From NCBI RefSeq assembly GCF_027359575.1, contig NZ_CP114784.1, positions 655,819 to 719,818 of the forward strand: 64,000 nucleotides of DNA, given 5' to 3'. Positions 45,442 through 56,255 of the stretch are shown piece after piece. Below the pieces are notes generated by a model. The model saw only the letters and a list, made by a program, of their open reading frames with translations. It had not been told where the DNA came from and did no database searches. The position numbers and the translations under genes are program-made. Numbering within the stretch: position 1 is the stretch's first letter; each line of letters opens with the position of its first letter. The DNA comes from Prochlorococcus marinus str. MIT 0917. GTDB taxonomy: Bacteria > Cyanobacteriota > Cyanobacteriia > PCC-6307 > Cyanobiaceae.

Positions 45442-45493
45442 TAGAAAAAGGATTTTCCTTGATAGTACATATTAACTACATTTTTGCAATAGA

Positions 45494-46456
45494 TCAGATT
45501 GGGAATTTCTTTTTTTCTTCAATATCAAGATCAACTCCAATATCTTTAAGCCTCTTCAAGATGACCCCGTAATACTCTTGTATATAACCCTCCATTGTTG
45601 TTGCATCAGCTTGTTTCAACCCAAACGCACTATAAGTATCATCCATTGGCGCATCCAATTTGCCTCCACTACCACTCAATTCAGAGAAAGATAGCCTTTC
45701 GGCTACATTTAAGGTTGGTTCAAAAAACGATACAACTGATTGAGCAACGGAAATGATTGTTGGAGAAACTTTTAGTACTCTTGCTCTTTTTTCACTGAAT
45801 TTTTCGCATAGATTGACTAATTCTTTAGCGCTCCAAGCTTTGGGACCAACGATAGGGAATCTTCCCTTTATTGTTTGAGGCCTATCTAAAGCTGCAACGG
45901 CAAATCTAGCTATGTCCTGCGTATTCATATAAGCGATCTCAGTGGGATTTCCACTTATCCAAACTGGTTCATTATTTAAAATAGGAATAGCAAATTGACC
46001 TATTACACCTTGCATGAAAGCAACACCTTGCAAGATGGTGTAGTCCAAAGATGAACTTACCAATAACTCTTCAGTACAGTATTTAATGTCCATTAATGGG
46101 ATTTTTCTATATTTCTCTGCACCTAACAAAGATAGAAATACAACTCTTTTTACATTTTTTTCTTCGCAAGCATTATATAAATTTAATTTTCCATCCCAAT
46201 CTATTTCGTAAACGCTACGGGGATCATCAGGTCTGCTAGTAGCAGCATCAATAACAGCATCAACCCCATCAAGAGCGTACTCAATATCTTCTTTATTTAT
46301 CAAATTGCCACGAGTCAATTCACAACCCCACTCCTGAAGAAATGAAGCAGATTTTGGTTTTCTAACCATGCAACGCACTTTATGCCCTGCATCTATGGCG
46401 TTTTTGGCTATTTGGCGACCAAGAGTTCCTGTGCCACCAATCACCAGAACTTGCAT
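45494..46456 (-). CDS. ycf39: Ycf39/HCF244-like PSII assembly factor
   Basis: 320 residues from MQVLVIGGTGTLGRQIA (an ATG four codons upstream is possible). NmrA-type atypical SDR: the GxxGxxG loop binds NADP, followed by GHKVRCMVRKPKSASFLQEW and GVDAVIDAATSRPDDPRSVY. In cyanobacteria Ycf39 helps insert chlorophyll into newly made D1 for PSII assembly. It lies next to petM. Confidence 0.93.
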   Translation of the reverse strand: MQVLVIGGTGTLGRQIAKNAIDAGHKVRCMVRKPKSASFLQEWGCELTRGNLINKEDIEYALDGVDAVIDAATSRPDDPRSVYEIDWDGKLNLYNACEEKNVKRVVFLSLLGAEKYRKIPLMDIKYCTEELLVSSSLDYTILQGVAFMQGVIGQFAIPILNNEPVWISGNPTEIAYMNTQDIARFAVAALDRPQTIKGRFPIVGPKAWSAKELVNLCEKFSEKRARVLKVSPTIISVAQSVVSFFEPTLNVAERLSFSELSGSGGKLDAPMDDTYSAFGLKQADATTMEGYIQEYYGVILKRLKDIGVDLDIEEKKKFPI

Positions 46457-46511
46457 AGTTGAATTCATTACAAGATTGGAGCTTAAATGGGCAAACTATG
46501 GATTGTGGAAA

Positions 46512-46610
46512 TTAATCACCTTGAAGTTTCAAAAGAAGTACTCCTCCTAGAAGCCCAACGGGAATTAAAACCCAAAAGACTGCAGCGATTCCGAAAATTT
46601 CTGATGCCAT
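46512..46610 (-). CDS. petM: Cytochrome b6f complex subunit PetM
   Basis: 32 residues: [20 protein letters not shown] then [12 protein letters not shown]. This matches the small single-helix subunit VII of the cytochrome b6f complex in the thylakoid. It is divergent from the hydrolase gene at 46754 and 55 bases upstream of ycf39 on the same strand. Confidence 0.95.
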   Translation of the reverse strand: MASEIFGIAAVFWVLIPVGLLGGVLLLKLQGD

Positions 46611-46753
46611 TCAAATAATTTAACTCATTTACTATTAAAACCTAAAGCTCTTACATTCAGATAACAATCCAAAGTCATACGCAAATTTTTAAAATAAACT
46701 TAAAATGGATTTAAAAACTATAAAACTCAAAGTCAAAGTGAGTCTTGAACTAA

Positions 46754-47734
46754 ATGAAGTCAAATATTTTTAAAAAAGATCCTTTCATTGGATCTCCTGA
46801 ATGGGGTGAGTCTAAATATTGGAGCTACAAAGATCTAAGTGTTCACTTCAGAGTGACTGGAGATGAATCTAATCCTCCCATTGTTCTAATACATGGTTTT
46901 GGAGCTAGTAGTGATCACTGGAGGAATAATGCAGAAATATTTGCTTCAGAAGGGTTTAGGGTATTCGGAATAGATTTAATAGGTTTTGGGAAATCAGAGC
47001 AAAATCTTCAAAGAAAAATAAAGTATTTAGAGAATCAATTTTGGGCAAATCAATTAGCTTCTTTTCTTGATGAAATTGTAGATATTCAAAAGAACGGTAA
47101 GGTTATATTAATTGGAAATTCATTGGGAGCTTTAACAGCAATAACAACACTATCTGAGAGACCTGAGTTAATAAAAACAATCATTGCAGCCCCACTACCA
47201 GAACCAGTTTTCATTAATCCAATTAAATTTTATTTTCCAAGTTGGCTGGTAAAAGTTAAAAGTTTTTTGATAAAAATTTTTTTTCATTTATTTCCACTTA
47301 AGATCTTAATAAATTTAATATCAAGAACAAAATTAATTACTTTTGCTCTTCAAAGCGCTTACTTTCGCTCAATTTCAAATGACAATTTGTTAAAAAGAAT
47401 AGTTACAGTTCCTGCTAGAAGACCCAATGCCTCAAAAGCGCTTAGATCTATGTGCGTTGGGATGAGTAATAGAGCAAACTATTCAAAAGGTCCGTCAATT
47501 TTAGAAAAAATTAAAAACCTGCCAAATCGTCCACCAATTTTATTGATTTGGGGCAATAAAGATAAATTGATACCTATATTTTTGGCAAAAAAACTTATAA
47601 AGCTCCATCCTTGGCTTAAATTAAGTGTTATCGATAATGCAGGTCATTGTCTTCACGATGAACTACCAAATCATTTCAATCAAATTGTTCTGAAATGGCT
47701 AGAGAATTTAAAAACCTCTGAGCAACCAATATGA
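46754..47734 (+). CDS. Alpha/beta hydrolase
   Basis: 326 residues. [17 protein letters not shown] (oxyanion region), [12 protein letters not shown] (GNSLG nucleophile elbow), [16 protein letters not shown] (acid) and [12 protein letters not shown] (His). Similar to chloroplast and cyanobacterial pheophytinase-like hydrolases, but the substrate is unknown. A hydrophobic stretch in the cap ([20 protein letters not shown]) suggests membrane contact. Overlaps ilvH by 4 bases. Confidence 0.9.
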   Translation: MKSNIFKKDPFIGSPEWGESKYWSYKDLSVHFRVTGDESNPPIVLIHGFGASSDHWRNNAEIFASEGFRVFGIDLIGFGKSEQNLQRKIKYLENQFWANQLASFLDEIVDIQKNGKVILIGNSLGALTAITTLSERPELIKTIIAAPLPEPVFINPIKFYFPSWLVKVKSFLIKIFFHLFPLKILINLISRTKLITFALQSAYFRSISNDNLLKRIVTVPARRPNASKALRSMCVGMSNRANYSKGPSILEKIKNLPNRPPILLIWGNKDKLIPIFLAKKLIKLHPWLKLSVIDNAGHCLHDELPNHFNQIVLKWLENLKTSEQPI

Positions 47735-48240
47735 AGCACACACTTTCAGTTTTAGTTGAAGATGAGTCTGGAGCATTAAGCAGGATTGCAGGGCTTTTTG
47801 CACGAAGAGGATTTAATATTGATAGCTTGGCAGTTGGTCCTGCAGAGGCTAAAGGAATATCTAGATTAACTATGGTTGTTGAAGGAGACGAATCAACACT
47901 TCAACAAATGACCAAACAATTGAACAAATTAATAAATGTTTTAGAGGTTCTAGATTTAACAACTTTGCCCGCTGTAGAAAGAGAGTTGATGCTCTTGAAA
48001 GTCTCAGCATCCTCTGAAAATAGAGGAAAAATCTTAGATCTTGTTCAAGTTTTTAGAGCAAAAGTTGTAGACGTTTCTGATAATGCACTGACACTTGAAG
48101 TTGTTGGAGACCCTGGAAAACTTGTTGCCCTAGAGAACTTACTCAAACCTTATGGAATTTTAGAAATTGCCAGGACAGGAAAAGTTGCTCTAAAGAGGGC
48201 CTCAGGAGTCAATACTGAAATGCTAAAAGCCACAAAGTAA
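47731..48240 (+). CDS. ilvH: Acetolactate synthase small (regulatory) subunit
   Basis: 169 residues. N-terminal ACT domain ([33 protein letters not shown]) that binds valine for feedback control, and a C-terminal domain ([30 protein letters not shown]). Acts with IlvB in branched-chain amino acid synthesis. Start overlaps the hydrolase stop by 4 bases. Confidence 0.97.
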   Translation: MKHTLSVLVEDESGALSRIAGLFARRGFNIDSLAVGPAEAKGISRLTMVVEGDESTLQQMTKQLNKLINVLEVLDLTTLPAVERELMLLKVSASSENRGKILDLVQVFRAKVVDVSDNALTLEVVGDPGKLVALENLLKPYGILEIARTGKVALKRASGVNTEMLKATK

Positions 48241-48249
48241 TATTTCTCT

Positions 48250-48945
48250 TCAAAAATCAACTCTTTTTGCTTCAATTATAAAATCTTCTTCTTGAATTAA
48301 ATCAACTATATCCATACCACTAATCACTTTCCCAAAAACGGCAAACCTACCATCAAGTTCTGGTAAAGACTTTAATAATATGTAAAACTGCGCGCTGGCT
48401 GAATTCAATGATTTATTTCTTGCCATGGATAAATATGATCTTTTATGCTTAAGTTCAATGTTATTAATTTGATTAGAAATATCTATTTCTTTTCCATAAA
48501 TTGGTAATTTTTTGGTTTTCAGTTTGATTTCCAATGGAATATATCTTATTTTTCCTGTATTTTTATCTATAAAAGTGCTCTCGCCCCCTCTAATTATAAA
48601 AGGGTAAGGTTCCCTAATAACTCTATTAAATATAGTTTTGTCATATGCACCTTTTTCAACAAAATCAATAAAGTTACCAACAGTTATTGGGGCTGATTTA
48701 CCATAAAGTTCTAATTTTATATTTCCTCTGTTGGTAATTAGCAAAACATATTCATTTGACAATAGACAAGGAAAGCTCGTAGAAGAACATATATCTACAT
48801 TTTCATTTTTCTTTAAAGCAGAACATCCAGTTATTAATATAGAATTGACAATTAAAAAAATATAAAATGGTTTAAAAAATCTATAAATTAAAGTTGAATT
48901 ATTTAATAGGCTGAAAATAGTATTTTTCTTTTTAGATTCCTTCAA
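48250..48945 (-). CDS. Cyclophilin-type peptidyl-prolyl isomerase, probable lipoprotein
   Basis: 231 residues. A hydrophobic N-terminal segment ([15 protein letters not shown]) ends in a lipobox-like ITGC, so the protein may be lipid-anchored. Then the cyclophilin fold: [67 protein letters not shown]. Catalyses proline isomerisation in the periplasm or thylakoid lumen. Overlaps the ycf4 gene by 14 bases. Confidence 0.9.
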   Translation of the reverse strand: MKESKKKNTIFSLLNNSTLIYRFFKPFYIFLIVNSILITGCSALKKNENVDICSSTSFPCLLSNEYVLLITNRGNIKLELYGKSAPITVGNFIDFVEKGAYDKTIFNRVIREPYPFIIRGGESTFIDKNTGKIRYIPLEIKLKTKKLPIYGKEIDISNQINNIELKHKRSYLSMARNKSLNSASAQFYILLKSLPELDGRFAVFGKVISGMDIVDLIQEEDFIIEAKRVDF

Positions 48946-49507
48946 GGTTAACCTCTAAAAATCTCGCGATTTCAGCTCCTTCATTTTCCAAATCCAATAA
49001 TGGTTTAGGAGATCCAACTCTAGATATTGGCAAATCCTTCCTACCTTTTATTCTCAAAGATACTCTTCTTAGTGGATTAAAACCTTCTCTTACCTCTAAT
49101 TTGACAGCTTTAATCTCATCAATCGGGATTTCTATTTCTATATTTTTTAACAAACCTCTCCTAGATAGAGATAAAACTCCTTTGTTTTTATCAAATCTAT
49201 TAACTCCCGAACCATAATCGATGCTTATTAGCCTCCAAAAATAAAGAGCCAGCAAAAAAGCCGCAATACCATATAGCCCCATAACTAAGCCTTGAGGAAC
49301 AAAAATAAGGGTAGAAGGGTTGCCTAGTGGTAAAAAGTCTCTTCCAAAATAACTAGAGAATGAAGCCAACAAAAATCCAACGCCACCAATACTCAGCATC
49401 GAAGCAACTAGATAGTTCGAAACCTTACGTGAACCTTTAATTTTTTGTTCTAAAACCAAACCAGATAACTCTTTTGCTGATTGGCTTAAATTTGATTCAG
49501 ATGACAT
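48932..49507 (-). CDS. ycf4: Photosystem I assembly protein Ycf4
   Basis: 191 residues. [20 protein letters not shown] and [20 protein letters not shown] are the two membrane helices; the stromal-side half has [20 protein letters not shown] and [17 protein letters not shown]. Ycf4 aids PSI assembly in the thylakoid. It sits divergent from psbD with 200 bases between them. Confidence 0.95.
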   Translation of the reverse strand: MSSESNLSQSAKELSGLVLEQKIKGSRKVSNYLVASMLSIGGVGFLLASFSSYFGRDFLPLGNPSTLIFVPQGLVMGLYGIAAFLLALYFWRLISIDYGSGVNRFDKNKGVLSLSRRGLLKNIEIEIPIDEIKAVKLEVREGFNPLRRVSLRIKGRKDLPISRVGSPKPLLDLENEGAEIARFLEVNLEGI

Positions 49508-49707
49508 AATCTAATTAAATTGGGAAGCACATCCCTTTCAAAACATTATAGAGACTAAGTTTTTGACATTTAAAAAGTAGAAATAAAAAAAATTAGTTTT
49601 ATCTCATTTCAATACAAGGGATTTCATCAAGTTAAAGATTTACCCACAAACCCCGTCATCGTTGTTAAAGTCCTCGACGTATACAAAAGCTCAGCAACGC
49701 TCCTCCC

Positions 49708-50784
49708 ATGACGATCGCTGTTGGAAGCGCAACAGAACGAGGTTGGTTTGACGCCCTCGATGACTGGTTAAAGCGCGACCGATTCGTATTTGTTGGTTGG
49801 TCTGGACTACTACTCTTCCCTACGGCTTTCCTAGCTATTGGTGGATGGTTTACAGGTACAACCTTCGTTTCTTCCTGGTACACCCACGGTGTAGCCAGTT
49901 CATATCTTGAGGGATGCAATTTCCTCACAGCCGCTGTTAGCACCCCTGGCGATGCCATGGGTCACAGTCTTCTATTCCTTTGGGGACCAGAAGCTCAGGG
50001 CGATTTAACACGTTGGTTCCAACTTGGTGGCCTTTGGAATTTCGTTGCTCTTCACGGTGCATTCAGTCTTATTGGCTTCATGCTTCGTCAATTCGAAATT
50101 GCAAGACTAGTTGGTATCCGTCCATATAACGCACTTGCTTTCTCAGCAGTTATTGCAGTATTTACTGCTTGCTTCCTTATATATCCTTTAGGACAGCACA
50201 GTTGGTTCTTCGCTCCTTCATTTGGAGTTGCAGCAATATTCCGTTTCATTCTCTTCATTCAAGGATTCCATAACATCACGCTTAACCCATTCCACATGAT
50301 GGGAGTAGCAGGAATTCTTGGTGGTGCTCTACTTTGTGCTATTCACGGCGCAACAGTTCAGAACACTCTTTACGAAGATTCAAGTCAGTACTCTGATGGT
50401 AAAGCTCAGAGTTCTACTTTCAGAGGTTTCGATCCAGTTCAAGAAGAAGAAACTTACTCATTTATTACTGCAAACCGTTTCTGGAGTCAGATTTTCGGTA
50501 TTGCTTTCTCAAATAAGCGTTTCCTTCACTTCTTGATGCTCTTCGTTCCAGTAACAGGAATGTGGGCAGCCTCAATTGGAATCGTCGGATTAGCTCTAAA
50601 CCTTCGTGCTTACGACTTTGTTAGCCAAGAAATCAGAGCTGCTGAAGATCCTGAATTCGAAACTTTCTATACCAAAAACATCCTTCTTAATGAAGGTATG
50701 CGTGCATGGATGTCTTCTGTAGACCAGCCACACGAAAACTTTGTATTCCCTGAGGAGGTACTCCCACGTGGAAACGCCCTTTAA
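49708..50784 (+). CDS. psbD: Photosystem II reaction centre protein D2
   Basis: 358 residues, start [20 protein letters not shown]. Contains [42 protein letters not shown] (histidines for P680 and the non-heme iron) and the C-terminal [17 protein letters not shown]. Five helices. It pairs with D1 to form the PSII core. psbC begins inside its last codons. Confidence 0.99.
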   Translation: MTIAVGSATERGWFDALDDWLKRDRFVFVGWSGLLLFPTAFLAIGGWFTGTTFVSSWYTHGVASSYLEGCNFLTAAVSTPGDAMGHSLLFLWGPEAQGDLTRWFQLGGLWNFVALHGAFSLIGFMLRQFEIARLVGIRPYNALAFSAVIAVFTACFLIYPLGQHSWFFAPSFGVAAIFRFILFIQGFHNITLNPFHMMGVAGILGGALLCAIHGATVQNTLYEDSSQYSDGKAQSSTFRGFDPVQEEETYSFITANRFWSQIFGIAFSNKRFLHFLMLFVPVTGMWAASIGIVGLALNLRAYDFVSQEIRAAEDPEFETFYTKNILLNEGMRAWMSSVDQPHENFVFPEEVLPRGNAL

Positions 50785-52150
50785 TAGTTTACTTAAAGCT
50801 CCTAATCAAAGTCTCGAAGAGACTGGTTACGCCTGGTATGTAGGAAATGCAAGGCTAATAAACCTCTCTGGAAGACTATTAGGTGCTCATATCGCTCACG
50901 CAGGACTAATTGTCTTCTGGGCTGGCGCAATGATGCTTTTCGAAGTAAGTCATTTCACCATGGATAAACCCATGTGGGAACAAGGCTTAATTTGTATGCC
51001 TCATGTAGCCATGTTTGGATATGGCATAGGCCCAGGCGGAGAGGTCACAGACGTTTGGCCATTCTTCATTGCAGGTGTTATTCACCTTGTTGCATCTGGA
51101 ATTCTTGGTTTTGGAGGGGTTTTCCACTCCCTAGCTGGGCCAGAGAAACTTGAAGAAGATTTCCCATTTTTCTCCACTGATTGGAGAGACAAAAATCAAA
51201 TGACCAATATTCTTGGTTTTCATTTGGTTGTTCTTGGAGTTGGTGCTCTTCTATGGTCCATTAACTGGATGTACATAGGAGGTGCATATGACACATGGGC
51301 TCCTGGTGGAGGAGAAGTTAGGCTAATCAATCCAACTCTCGATCCAAGAGTTATTTTTGGATACCTAGTTTCAACCCCATGGGGTGGACAAGGCTGGATA
51401 GTTGGTGTCAACTCAATGGAAGATATTGTCGGAGGACATGTTTACCTGGGAGTGATCGAGATAATAGGTGGACTTTTCCATATCTTTACTGGTCCATATG
51501 GATGGGCAAGAAGAGCTTTTATCTGGAACGGTGAAGGACTTCTAAGTTATGCACTTGGTGGAATCTGTGTTGCTAGTTTTGTAGCTTCATGTTTCATCTG
51601 GTTCAATAACACTGCTTATCCTTCTGAATTCTACGGTCCAACGAACGCTGAAGCCTCTCAGGCCCAAAGTTTCACATTCCTAGTTCGTGATCAACGAATT
51701 GGAGCAAATGTGGGTTCAACTATGGGACCAACAGGTTTAGGTAAGTACCTAATGCGCTCTCCTACAGGAGAAATCATCTTTGGTGGAGAGACAATGCGTT
51801 TTTGGGACTTTAGAGGTCCATGGTTAGAGCCTCTTAGAGGTCCTAATGGATTAAGTCTTGATAAAATTCAAAATGATATTCAGCCTTGGCAGGTTCGCCG
51901 TGCTGCTGAATACATGACACATGCTCCTAACGCTTCTATTAACTCAGTTGGTGGAATCATTACCGAGCCCAATGCAGTTAACTTTGTTAACTTGCGTCAA
52001 TGGCTTGCAGGTGCTCAGTTCTTCCTTGGTTGGTTTACTTTTGTAGGTCATCTTTGGCATGCTGGACGCGCAAGAGCCGCTGCAGCTGGATTTGAAAAAG
52101 GTATTAGTCGTTCACAAGAGCCTGCTCTTTCAATGCCTGATCTAGATTAG
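50768..52150 (+). CDS. psbC: Photosystem II CP43 core antenna
   Basis: 460 residues starting at GTG 50768 ([20 protein letters not shown]), which overlaps the psbD stop by 17 bases, the conserved psbD-psbC coupling. An open frame extends to 50741 but the GTG start is the known one. Motifs: [20 protein letters not shown], the large lumenal loop with [20 protein letters not shown] near the Mn cluster ligands, and [14 protein letters not shown]. Six helices. Followed by a terminator. Confidence 0.98.
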   Translation: METPFNSLLKAPNQSLEETGYAWYVGNARLINLSGRLLGAHIAHAGLIVFWAGAMMLFEVSHFTMDKPMWEQGLICMPHVAMFGYGIGPGGEVTDVWPFFIAGVIHLVASGILGFGGVFHSLAGPEKLEEDFPFFSTDWRDKNQMTNILGFHLVVLGVGALLWSINWMYIGGAYDTWAPGGGEVRLINPTLDPRVIFGYLVSTPWGGQGWIVGVNSMEDIVGGHVYLGVIEIIGGLFHIFTGPYGWARRAFIWNGEGLLSYALGGICVASFVASCFIWFNNTAYPSEFYGPTNAEASQAQSFTFLVRDQRIGANVGSTMGPTGLGKYLMRSPTGEIIFGGETMRFWDFRGPWLEPLRGPNGLSLDKIQNDIQPWQVRRAAEYMTHAPNASINSVGGIITEPNAVNFVNLRQWLAGAQFFLGWFTFVGHLWHAGRARAAAAGFEKGISRSQEPALSMPDLD

Positions 52151-52162
52151 ATCCTTAAATAA

Positions 52163-52197
52163 ATAAAAAAAGTCCTCTACTAGAGGGCTTTTTTTAT
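52163..52197 (+). terminator. psbC terminator
   Basis: GTCCTCTA / TAGAGGGC stem (52172-52179 with 52181-52188) flanked by A and T runs, right after the psbDC operon. Confidence 0.85.
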
Positions 52198-52225
52198 GCT
52201 TAAAAATATTTGATCTTAATATTAT

Positions 52226-52861
52226 TTATCTATCTAAAAGCAAGCGAGACAAACCAAGTTTTTCTAAATTATTTTTTAACCAAGGTAAGCTAAGACCAAT
52301 AACATTACTAAAACATCCATCTATTTTTTTTATAAAGAGTCCTCCATTACCCTCAATCGCAAAGCCTCCTGCACAATTGTATGGTTCTGAAGTCGAAGCA
52401 TATTTCTTAATCTCAAAATTGGATAAATTCATAAATTCAATTTTTGTACTCACAACTCCTTGGCAACTATTTTTTTGTGAAATACTTTCCATATCAGATT
52501 TATAATTATCCAACGAAATCAAACAGTGACCAGTATGTAAAAAACCAGATTGACCTGACATTCTTTGCCATCTAGATATCAATTGCTCTTTATTAATTGG
52601 CTTTTCGAAAATTTCCCCCTTAAACTCAAACAAAGAATCACAAGCTAATAAAGCTTGATAAGTATTTAAGGTATGATTTTCTTCTATCAACTTTTTTACT
52701 GCACCGGCAGCTTTACCCTTAGCTAATAATTTGACCTTCAAAGTTGGATCTGGTTCCTGAAGCTGTTTTTCATCAATATCACTTACAATAACTTTGTATC
52801 TCAAAGCTATTTGATCAAGTAATTTTTGACGTGCTTTGGATGCAGAGGCAAGCACAAACAT
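52226..52861 (-). CDS. Maf-like nucleoside triphosphate pyrophosphatase
   Basis: 211 residues. FVLASASKARQKLLDQI is the Maf N terminus, LLACDSLFEFKGEIFEKPIN the catalytic Asp region, and CAGGFAIEGNGGLFIKKIDG the C-terminal loop. Cleaves non-canonical nucleotides to limit misincorporation. Cytoplasmic. Convergent with psbC. Confidence 0.94.
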   Translation of the reverse strand: MFVLASASKARQKLLDQIALRYKVIVSDIDEKQLQEPDPTLKVKLLAKGKAAGAVKKLIEENHTLNTYQALLACDSLFEFKGEIFEKPINKEQLISRWQRMSGQSGFLHTGHCLISLDNYKSDMESISQKNSCQGVVSTKIEFMNLSNFEIKKYASTSEPYNCAGGFAIEGNGGLFIKKIDGCFSNVIGLSLPWLKNNLEKLGLSRLLLDR

Positions 52862-52932
52862 AGAAAACTAAATTTTTTAATACCTACGATTATTATTGAT
52901 CTTCTATTTAAAAAATTAATCCTTTTAATTAA

Positions 52933-53307
52933 ATGTTGCTGATTGACCAAAAAATCTTTAGAAGAGCAAAGAAAGGGATTAGGAATTGTCCCTTTAACTT
53001 ATTCCTTTTTCAAAGTCTTCAAAGAGAGAGTCTCAGTGCTCAAAATGTTTTTGAGCATAAATCAAAATATTTGAGTCAAGAATTTATGTTTATCAATAGT
53101 TCTTTATTAATAGAGAATGAATTTATTAAATTAATTAAAATTGGTGTATTAAGAAGGGAAGTTGATGGCCAAGGGCTTACTTCAAAAGTTCGTATTACAC
53201 CAACAGGAAGAAAAGTAATAGAAAGCTGTGCAGATTTATTTACTAAAAGAATATCGCTTATAAAAAAATTAATTACATGCCTAAAGTATCGATTATCGCC
53301 AAGATGA
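52933..53307 (+). CDS. Hypothetical protein, possibly winged-helix
   Basis: 124 residues. The segment EFIKLIKIGVLRREVDGQGL followed by TSKVRITPTGRKVIE resembles the wing and last helix of a winged-helix fold. Basic overall. Stop overlaps the cobQ start as ATGA, so it is translated with cobQ. Function unknown. Confidence 0.65.
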   Translation: MLLIDQKIFRRAKKGIRNCPFNLFLFQSLQRESLSAQNVFEHKSKYLSQEFMFINSSLLIENEFIKLIKIGVLRREVDGQGLTSKVRITPTGRKVIESCADLFTKRISLIKKLITCLKYRLSPR

Positions 53308-54818
53308 ACATAGATCTCAAAAGGACTCCACTAATGGTTTTAGGAACCTCTAGTGGCGCAGGTAAAACGCTCATAGCTACTGCTATTTGTCGATGCTTAA
53401 AAAGAAAAGGGGAACAGCCAATACCTTTTAAGGGCCAAAACATGAGCAATAACGCTTGGGTTGATAAGCAGGGAAGAGAAATGGCATATTCTCAAGCCCT
53501 TCAATCTTGGTCTGCAGGCTTAGAGCCAAGTGCTGAAATGAATCCTGTGCTTCTAAAACCAAAAGGGGATTGCACAAGTGAAGTAATTCATCTAGGCAAA
53601 AGTGTAGGGACTTGCAAAGCAATCAATTATTACGAAGACTGGTTCGATTCAGGGTGGGAAGCTATTAAAAAAGGCCTAGCAATATTATTAAAGAGTAAAA
53701 CAGAAGGAAGACTTATTCTTGAAGGGGCTGGGAGCCCAGTAGAAGTGAATTTGCAACATAAAGATCTTACAAATTTGAAATTAGCAAAATTTCTAAATGC
53801 AAATTGTATTTTAGTATCAGATATTGAAAGAGGAGGCGTTTTTGCTCAAATCATTGGAACAATCGCATTGATGAAACCTGATGAAAAAAAATTGATTAAA
53901 GGAATAATTATTAATAGATTCAGAGGCGATAAAGCCTTATTCGAATCAGGAGTAACATGGATAGAAAAAGAAACAGGAATCCCAGTTTTAGGAATATTAC
54001 CTTGGCTAAAAGAGATTTTTCCACCTGAAGATTCCCTTGACTTACTTGAAAGGAAACAAATAAATCAAAGTGCAGAAATAGAAATCGCAATAATAAAATT
54101 ACCTAGAATTAGCAATTTTTCTGATTTAGATCCTTTCTTTAGCGATTCAAGTATTCAAATGCGATGGATAGAACCTGGAGAAGACCTAGGTAATCCAGAT
54201 GTATTAATAATTCCTGGAAGCAAACAAACGATTAAAGATCTAGAGAGTTTAAATAAAACTGGATTGAGCGCTCAAATAAAAGAATATGCCAAAAATGGGG
54301 GGAATATTTTTGGCATATGTGGAGGATTGCAAATGCTAGGGAAATCATTGGAAGACCCACATCAGCAGGAAAGTATTAATGAAATAAATGCATTTCCAAA
54401 TATGGGGATGAACCTTCTTCCAATCAAAACAACTTTTGGAGAAATCAAGCATACCTCACAAAGAGAAGAAAAAGTTTCATGGCCAGGTTCTCAGAAAATA
54501 AAGGGGTTTGAAATGCATTATGGGGAGAGTGATTTAATCAATAATAAAGATTCTGAAATTATTTCTCTATTTAAAAACAGTTCTTTAGGGTGGGTAATTG
54601 AAAAAAAAGATAAAAGCTTTATTGGAGGAACTTATTTACATGGAATTTTTGAAAATAATCAATGGCGAAGGCAATGGATCAACAAAATAAGACAGAAAAA
54701 GGGATTAAATCATATAGAAATTAATGAAGAAAACAATATTGATAAAAGAGAAAAATTATTAGATTTATTAACTGATGCCTTCGAAAAAAATATAAATATA
54801 GATATTTTAATCAAATAA
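53304..54818 (+). CDS. cobQ: Cobyric acid synthase
   Basis: 504 residues from ATG 53304. LMVLGTSSGAGKTLIATAIC is the P-loop of the dethiobiotin-synthetase-like domain; FKGQNMSNNAWV and EGAGSPVEVNL follow; the glutamine amidotransferase domain has NIFGICGGLQMLGKS (nucleophile Cys) and TYLHGIFEN (His). Amidates side chains b, d, e and g of the corrin ring on the way to (pseudo)cobalamin. Confidence 0.96.
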   Translation: MNIDLKRTPLMVLGTSSGAGKTLIATAICRCLKRKGEQPIPFKGQNMSNNAWVDKQGREMAYSQALQSWSAGLEPSAEMNPVLLKPKGDCTSEVIHLGKSVGTCKAINYYEDWFDSGWEAIKKGLAILLKSKTEGRLILEGAGSPVEVNLQHKDLTNLKLAKFLNANCILVSDIERGGVFAQIIGTIALMKPDEKKLIKGIIINRFRGDKALFESGVTWIEKETGIPVLGILPWLKEIFPPEDSLDLLERKQINQSAEIEIAIIKLPRISNFSDLDPFFSDSSIQMRWIEPGEDLGNPDVLIIPGSKQTIKDLESLNKTGLSAQIKEYAKNGGNIFGICGGLQMLGKSLEDPHQQESINEINAFPNMGMNLLPIKTTFGEIKHTSQREEKVSWPGSQKIKGFEMHYGESDLINNKDSEIISLFKNSSLGWVIEKKDKSFIGGTYLHGIFENNQWRRQWINKIRQKKGLNHIEINEENNIDKREKLLDLLTDAFEKNINIDILIK

Positions 54819-54826
54819 TTTAAACA

Positions 54827-55060
54827 ATGAATACTGTGAAAATAAACTGGCCTAATAAGAAATCAAGCAATTGCTGTCCTGGAGTTGATTGGCTAAAAGC
54901 TGCCTATAATGCGGATATCGAGATCCCTACTGGATGCCTAGGAGGAAGCTGCGGAGCTTGCGAAATAGAAGTTAATGGTGAAGTAGTACGTGCATGTATT
55001 GCAACAGTTCCGGATAAAAAAGAACTAAATGTTGAATTTTTTAGTGATCCCTATTGGTAA
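54827..55060 (+). CDS. 2Fe-2S ferredoxin-like protein
   Basis: 77 residues. GCLGGSCGACEIEVNGEVVR with a later Cys (RACIATVP) gives the C-x4-C-x2-C...C plant-type 2Fe-2S motif. Shorter than photosynthetic PetF (about 97), so a specialised electron carrier. Starts 8 bases after cobQ on the same strand. Confidence 0.9.
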   Translation: MNTVKINWPNKKSSNCCPGVDWLKAAYNADIEIPTGCLGGSCGACEIEVNGEVVRACIATVPDKKELNVEFFSDPYW

Positions 55061-55087
55061 AAGAAAATAAATCCAACTTTTTGATAA

Positions 55088-55729
55088 TCAATAATATTTC
55101 TCTGCTCTTCTAATAGCTTTAATTGAACCTTTATAATCTCCTATTTTATACTTTGATTCACTAATAACCTCTAATTTATTTCTTACCTCCTCTTTTCTCT
55201 TCTCACTAATCACTTTTTTATAATCTGCAATTAAATCATATTTACTTTTTCGTATTTTTGAACATTTAATCAAAGCATTATATTTAGGTTCTAGATCGAT
55301 TTTTTTAAATGTACCTAACAAAATATTTTTATAATCTATTTTAATGTTATCTAATTCATTGGATTTATCAATTTCCAATAATCTAATTTTTTTAGCTTTT
55401 CTTTTATCATCTATTGCTCCCTGATAATCTCCAGTTTTATATCTAGAGTCACTTCTACCACTAAATGAAATGTCTTTAGACCGTTGTTTAATAATATCTA
55501 TCTTAGATTCAAAATGAATTGAGTTTGAGAAGTCATCTATAGCCGATTTATTCTCTCCTAACTTATCATTCAAGAAACCACAATTTAAATATGCTAAAGC
55601 AATATCATCTGGGTCTTCAAGACTATCAATATTCTTTTTAATATAGTTAATGGCCCCATCATAATCATCTAGATCAATCAAATTAATTGCTTCATAATAA
55701 AAAGATGAAGGCTCTACTAATTTTTTCAA
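55088..55729 (-). CDS. Small TPR protein
   Basis: 213 residues with TPR-like units (EAINLIDLDDYDGAINYIKK, YLNCGFLNDKLGENKSAIDD, SRYKTGDYQGAIDDKRKAKK, ISESKYKIGDYKGSIKAIRR). Basic and helical; a scaffold by analogy. No catalytic domain. Unrelated in its N terminus to the island TPR genes at 13-25 kb. Confidence 0.75.
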   Translation of the reverse strand: MKKLVEPSSFYYEAINLIDLDDYDGAINYIKKNIDSLEDPDDIALAYLNCGFLNDKLGENKSAIDDFSNSIHFESKIDIIKQRSKDISFSGRSDSRYKTGDYQGAIDDKRKAKKIRLLEIDKSNELDNIKIDYKNILLGTFKKIDLEPKYNALIKCSKIRKSKYDLIADYKKVISEKRKEEVRNKLEVISESKYKIGDYKGSIKAIRRAEKYY

Positions 55730-55826
55730 ATGATTTAAACCTCTTCTTTATTTTAAGCACATTAAATACAGTCAGTTTAAAAGTCTTCAAGAAAATATAG
55801 TAGAAAAAAGCAACTTCTGAGCAATA

Positions 55827-55837
55827 CGGAGAGGGTG
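55827..55837. repeat. Partial copy of the tRNA-Ser 3' end (possible att site)
   Basis: CGGAGAGGGTG here is identical to the first 11 plus-strand bases of tRNA-Ser(CGA) at 57124-57134, followed by a looser match (TCGAA). The two lie about 1.3 kb apart with an AlpA-like regulator and a sulfotransferase between. Could be the far attachment site of a decayed integrative element; 11 bases may also be chance. Confidence 0.4.
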
Positions 55838-55979
55838 TCCTCGAAATAGTACCTTTTGGCACAGCATAGGATGATATGGGACTACGAGTATCTGTTTGAA
55901 GTCGATTTTCCCTAGCACATTCCCTAGCACCAAAAATGGGATAGTAAGGGACAAACTTAAACCCAAAAAAGAAGGGGTG

Positions 55980-56210
55980 TTAACCCCTCAATTTTTCTTT
56001 CATCCACTGCTCAATTTCTTTTTCATTCCAGACCACAATTCTTGAACCAAGAGGAATTTGTCTAGGAAATTCATCAGAATCCATAAGTCTGTAAACAGTA
56101 GTTCTCGACAATCCAGTGCGATGAAGCACCTCAGGAAGACGAATGAATCGAAGAAGATGGTTTTTAATCAAGATTTCAGTTGTAAGTATCTCACCTATTA
56201 GAATTAACAA
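55980..56210 (-). CDS. AlpA-family helix-turn-helix regulator
   Basis: 76 residues. FIRLPEVLHRTGLSRTTVYR, LMDSDEFPRQIPLGSRIVVW and NEKEIEQWM form the AlpA/excisionase-like winged helix-turn-helix. AlpA proteins regulate integrases and prophage excision, so it points to a mobile element. No integrase is found nearby. The leading hydrophobic stretch may not belong to the protein; a later start is possible. Confidence 0.85.
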   Translation of the reverse strand: MLILIGEILTTEILIKNHLLRFIRLPEVLHRTGLSRTTVYRLMDSDEFPRQIPLGSRIVVWNEKEIEQWMKEKLRG

Positions 56211-56255
56211 GTTTTACCGTTAGATTTGACCTTGAAAAATAAGAAAAAATACAAT

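Noticed and set aside
49665..49958. 97-residue frame opposite psbD
   Set aside because: Antisense shadow; no independent support.
50741..50767. Longer N terminus for psbC
   Set aside because: The well-known GTG start overlapping psbD fits the conserved CP43 N terminus.
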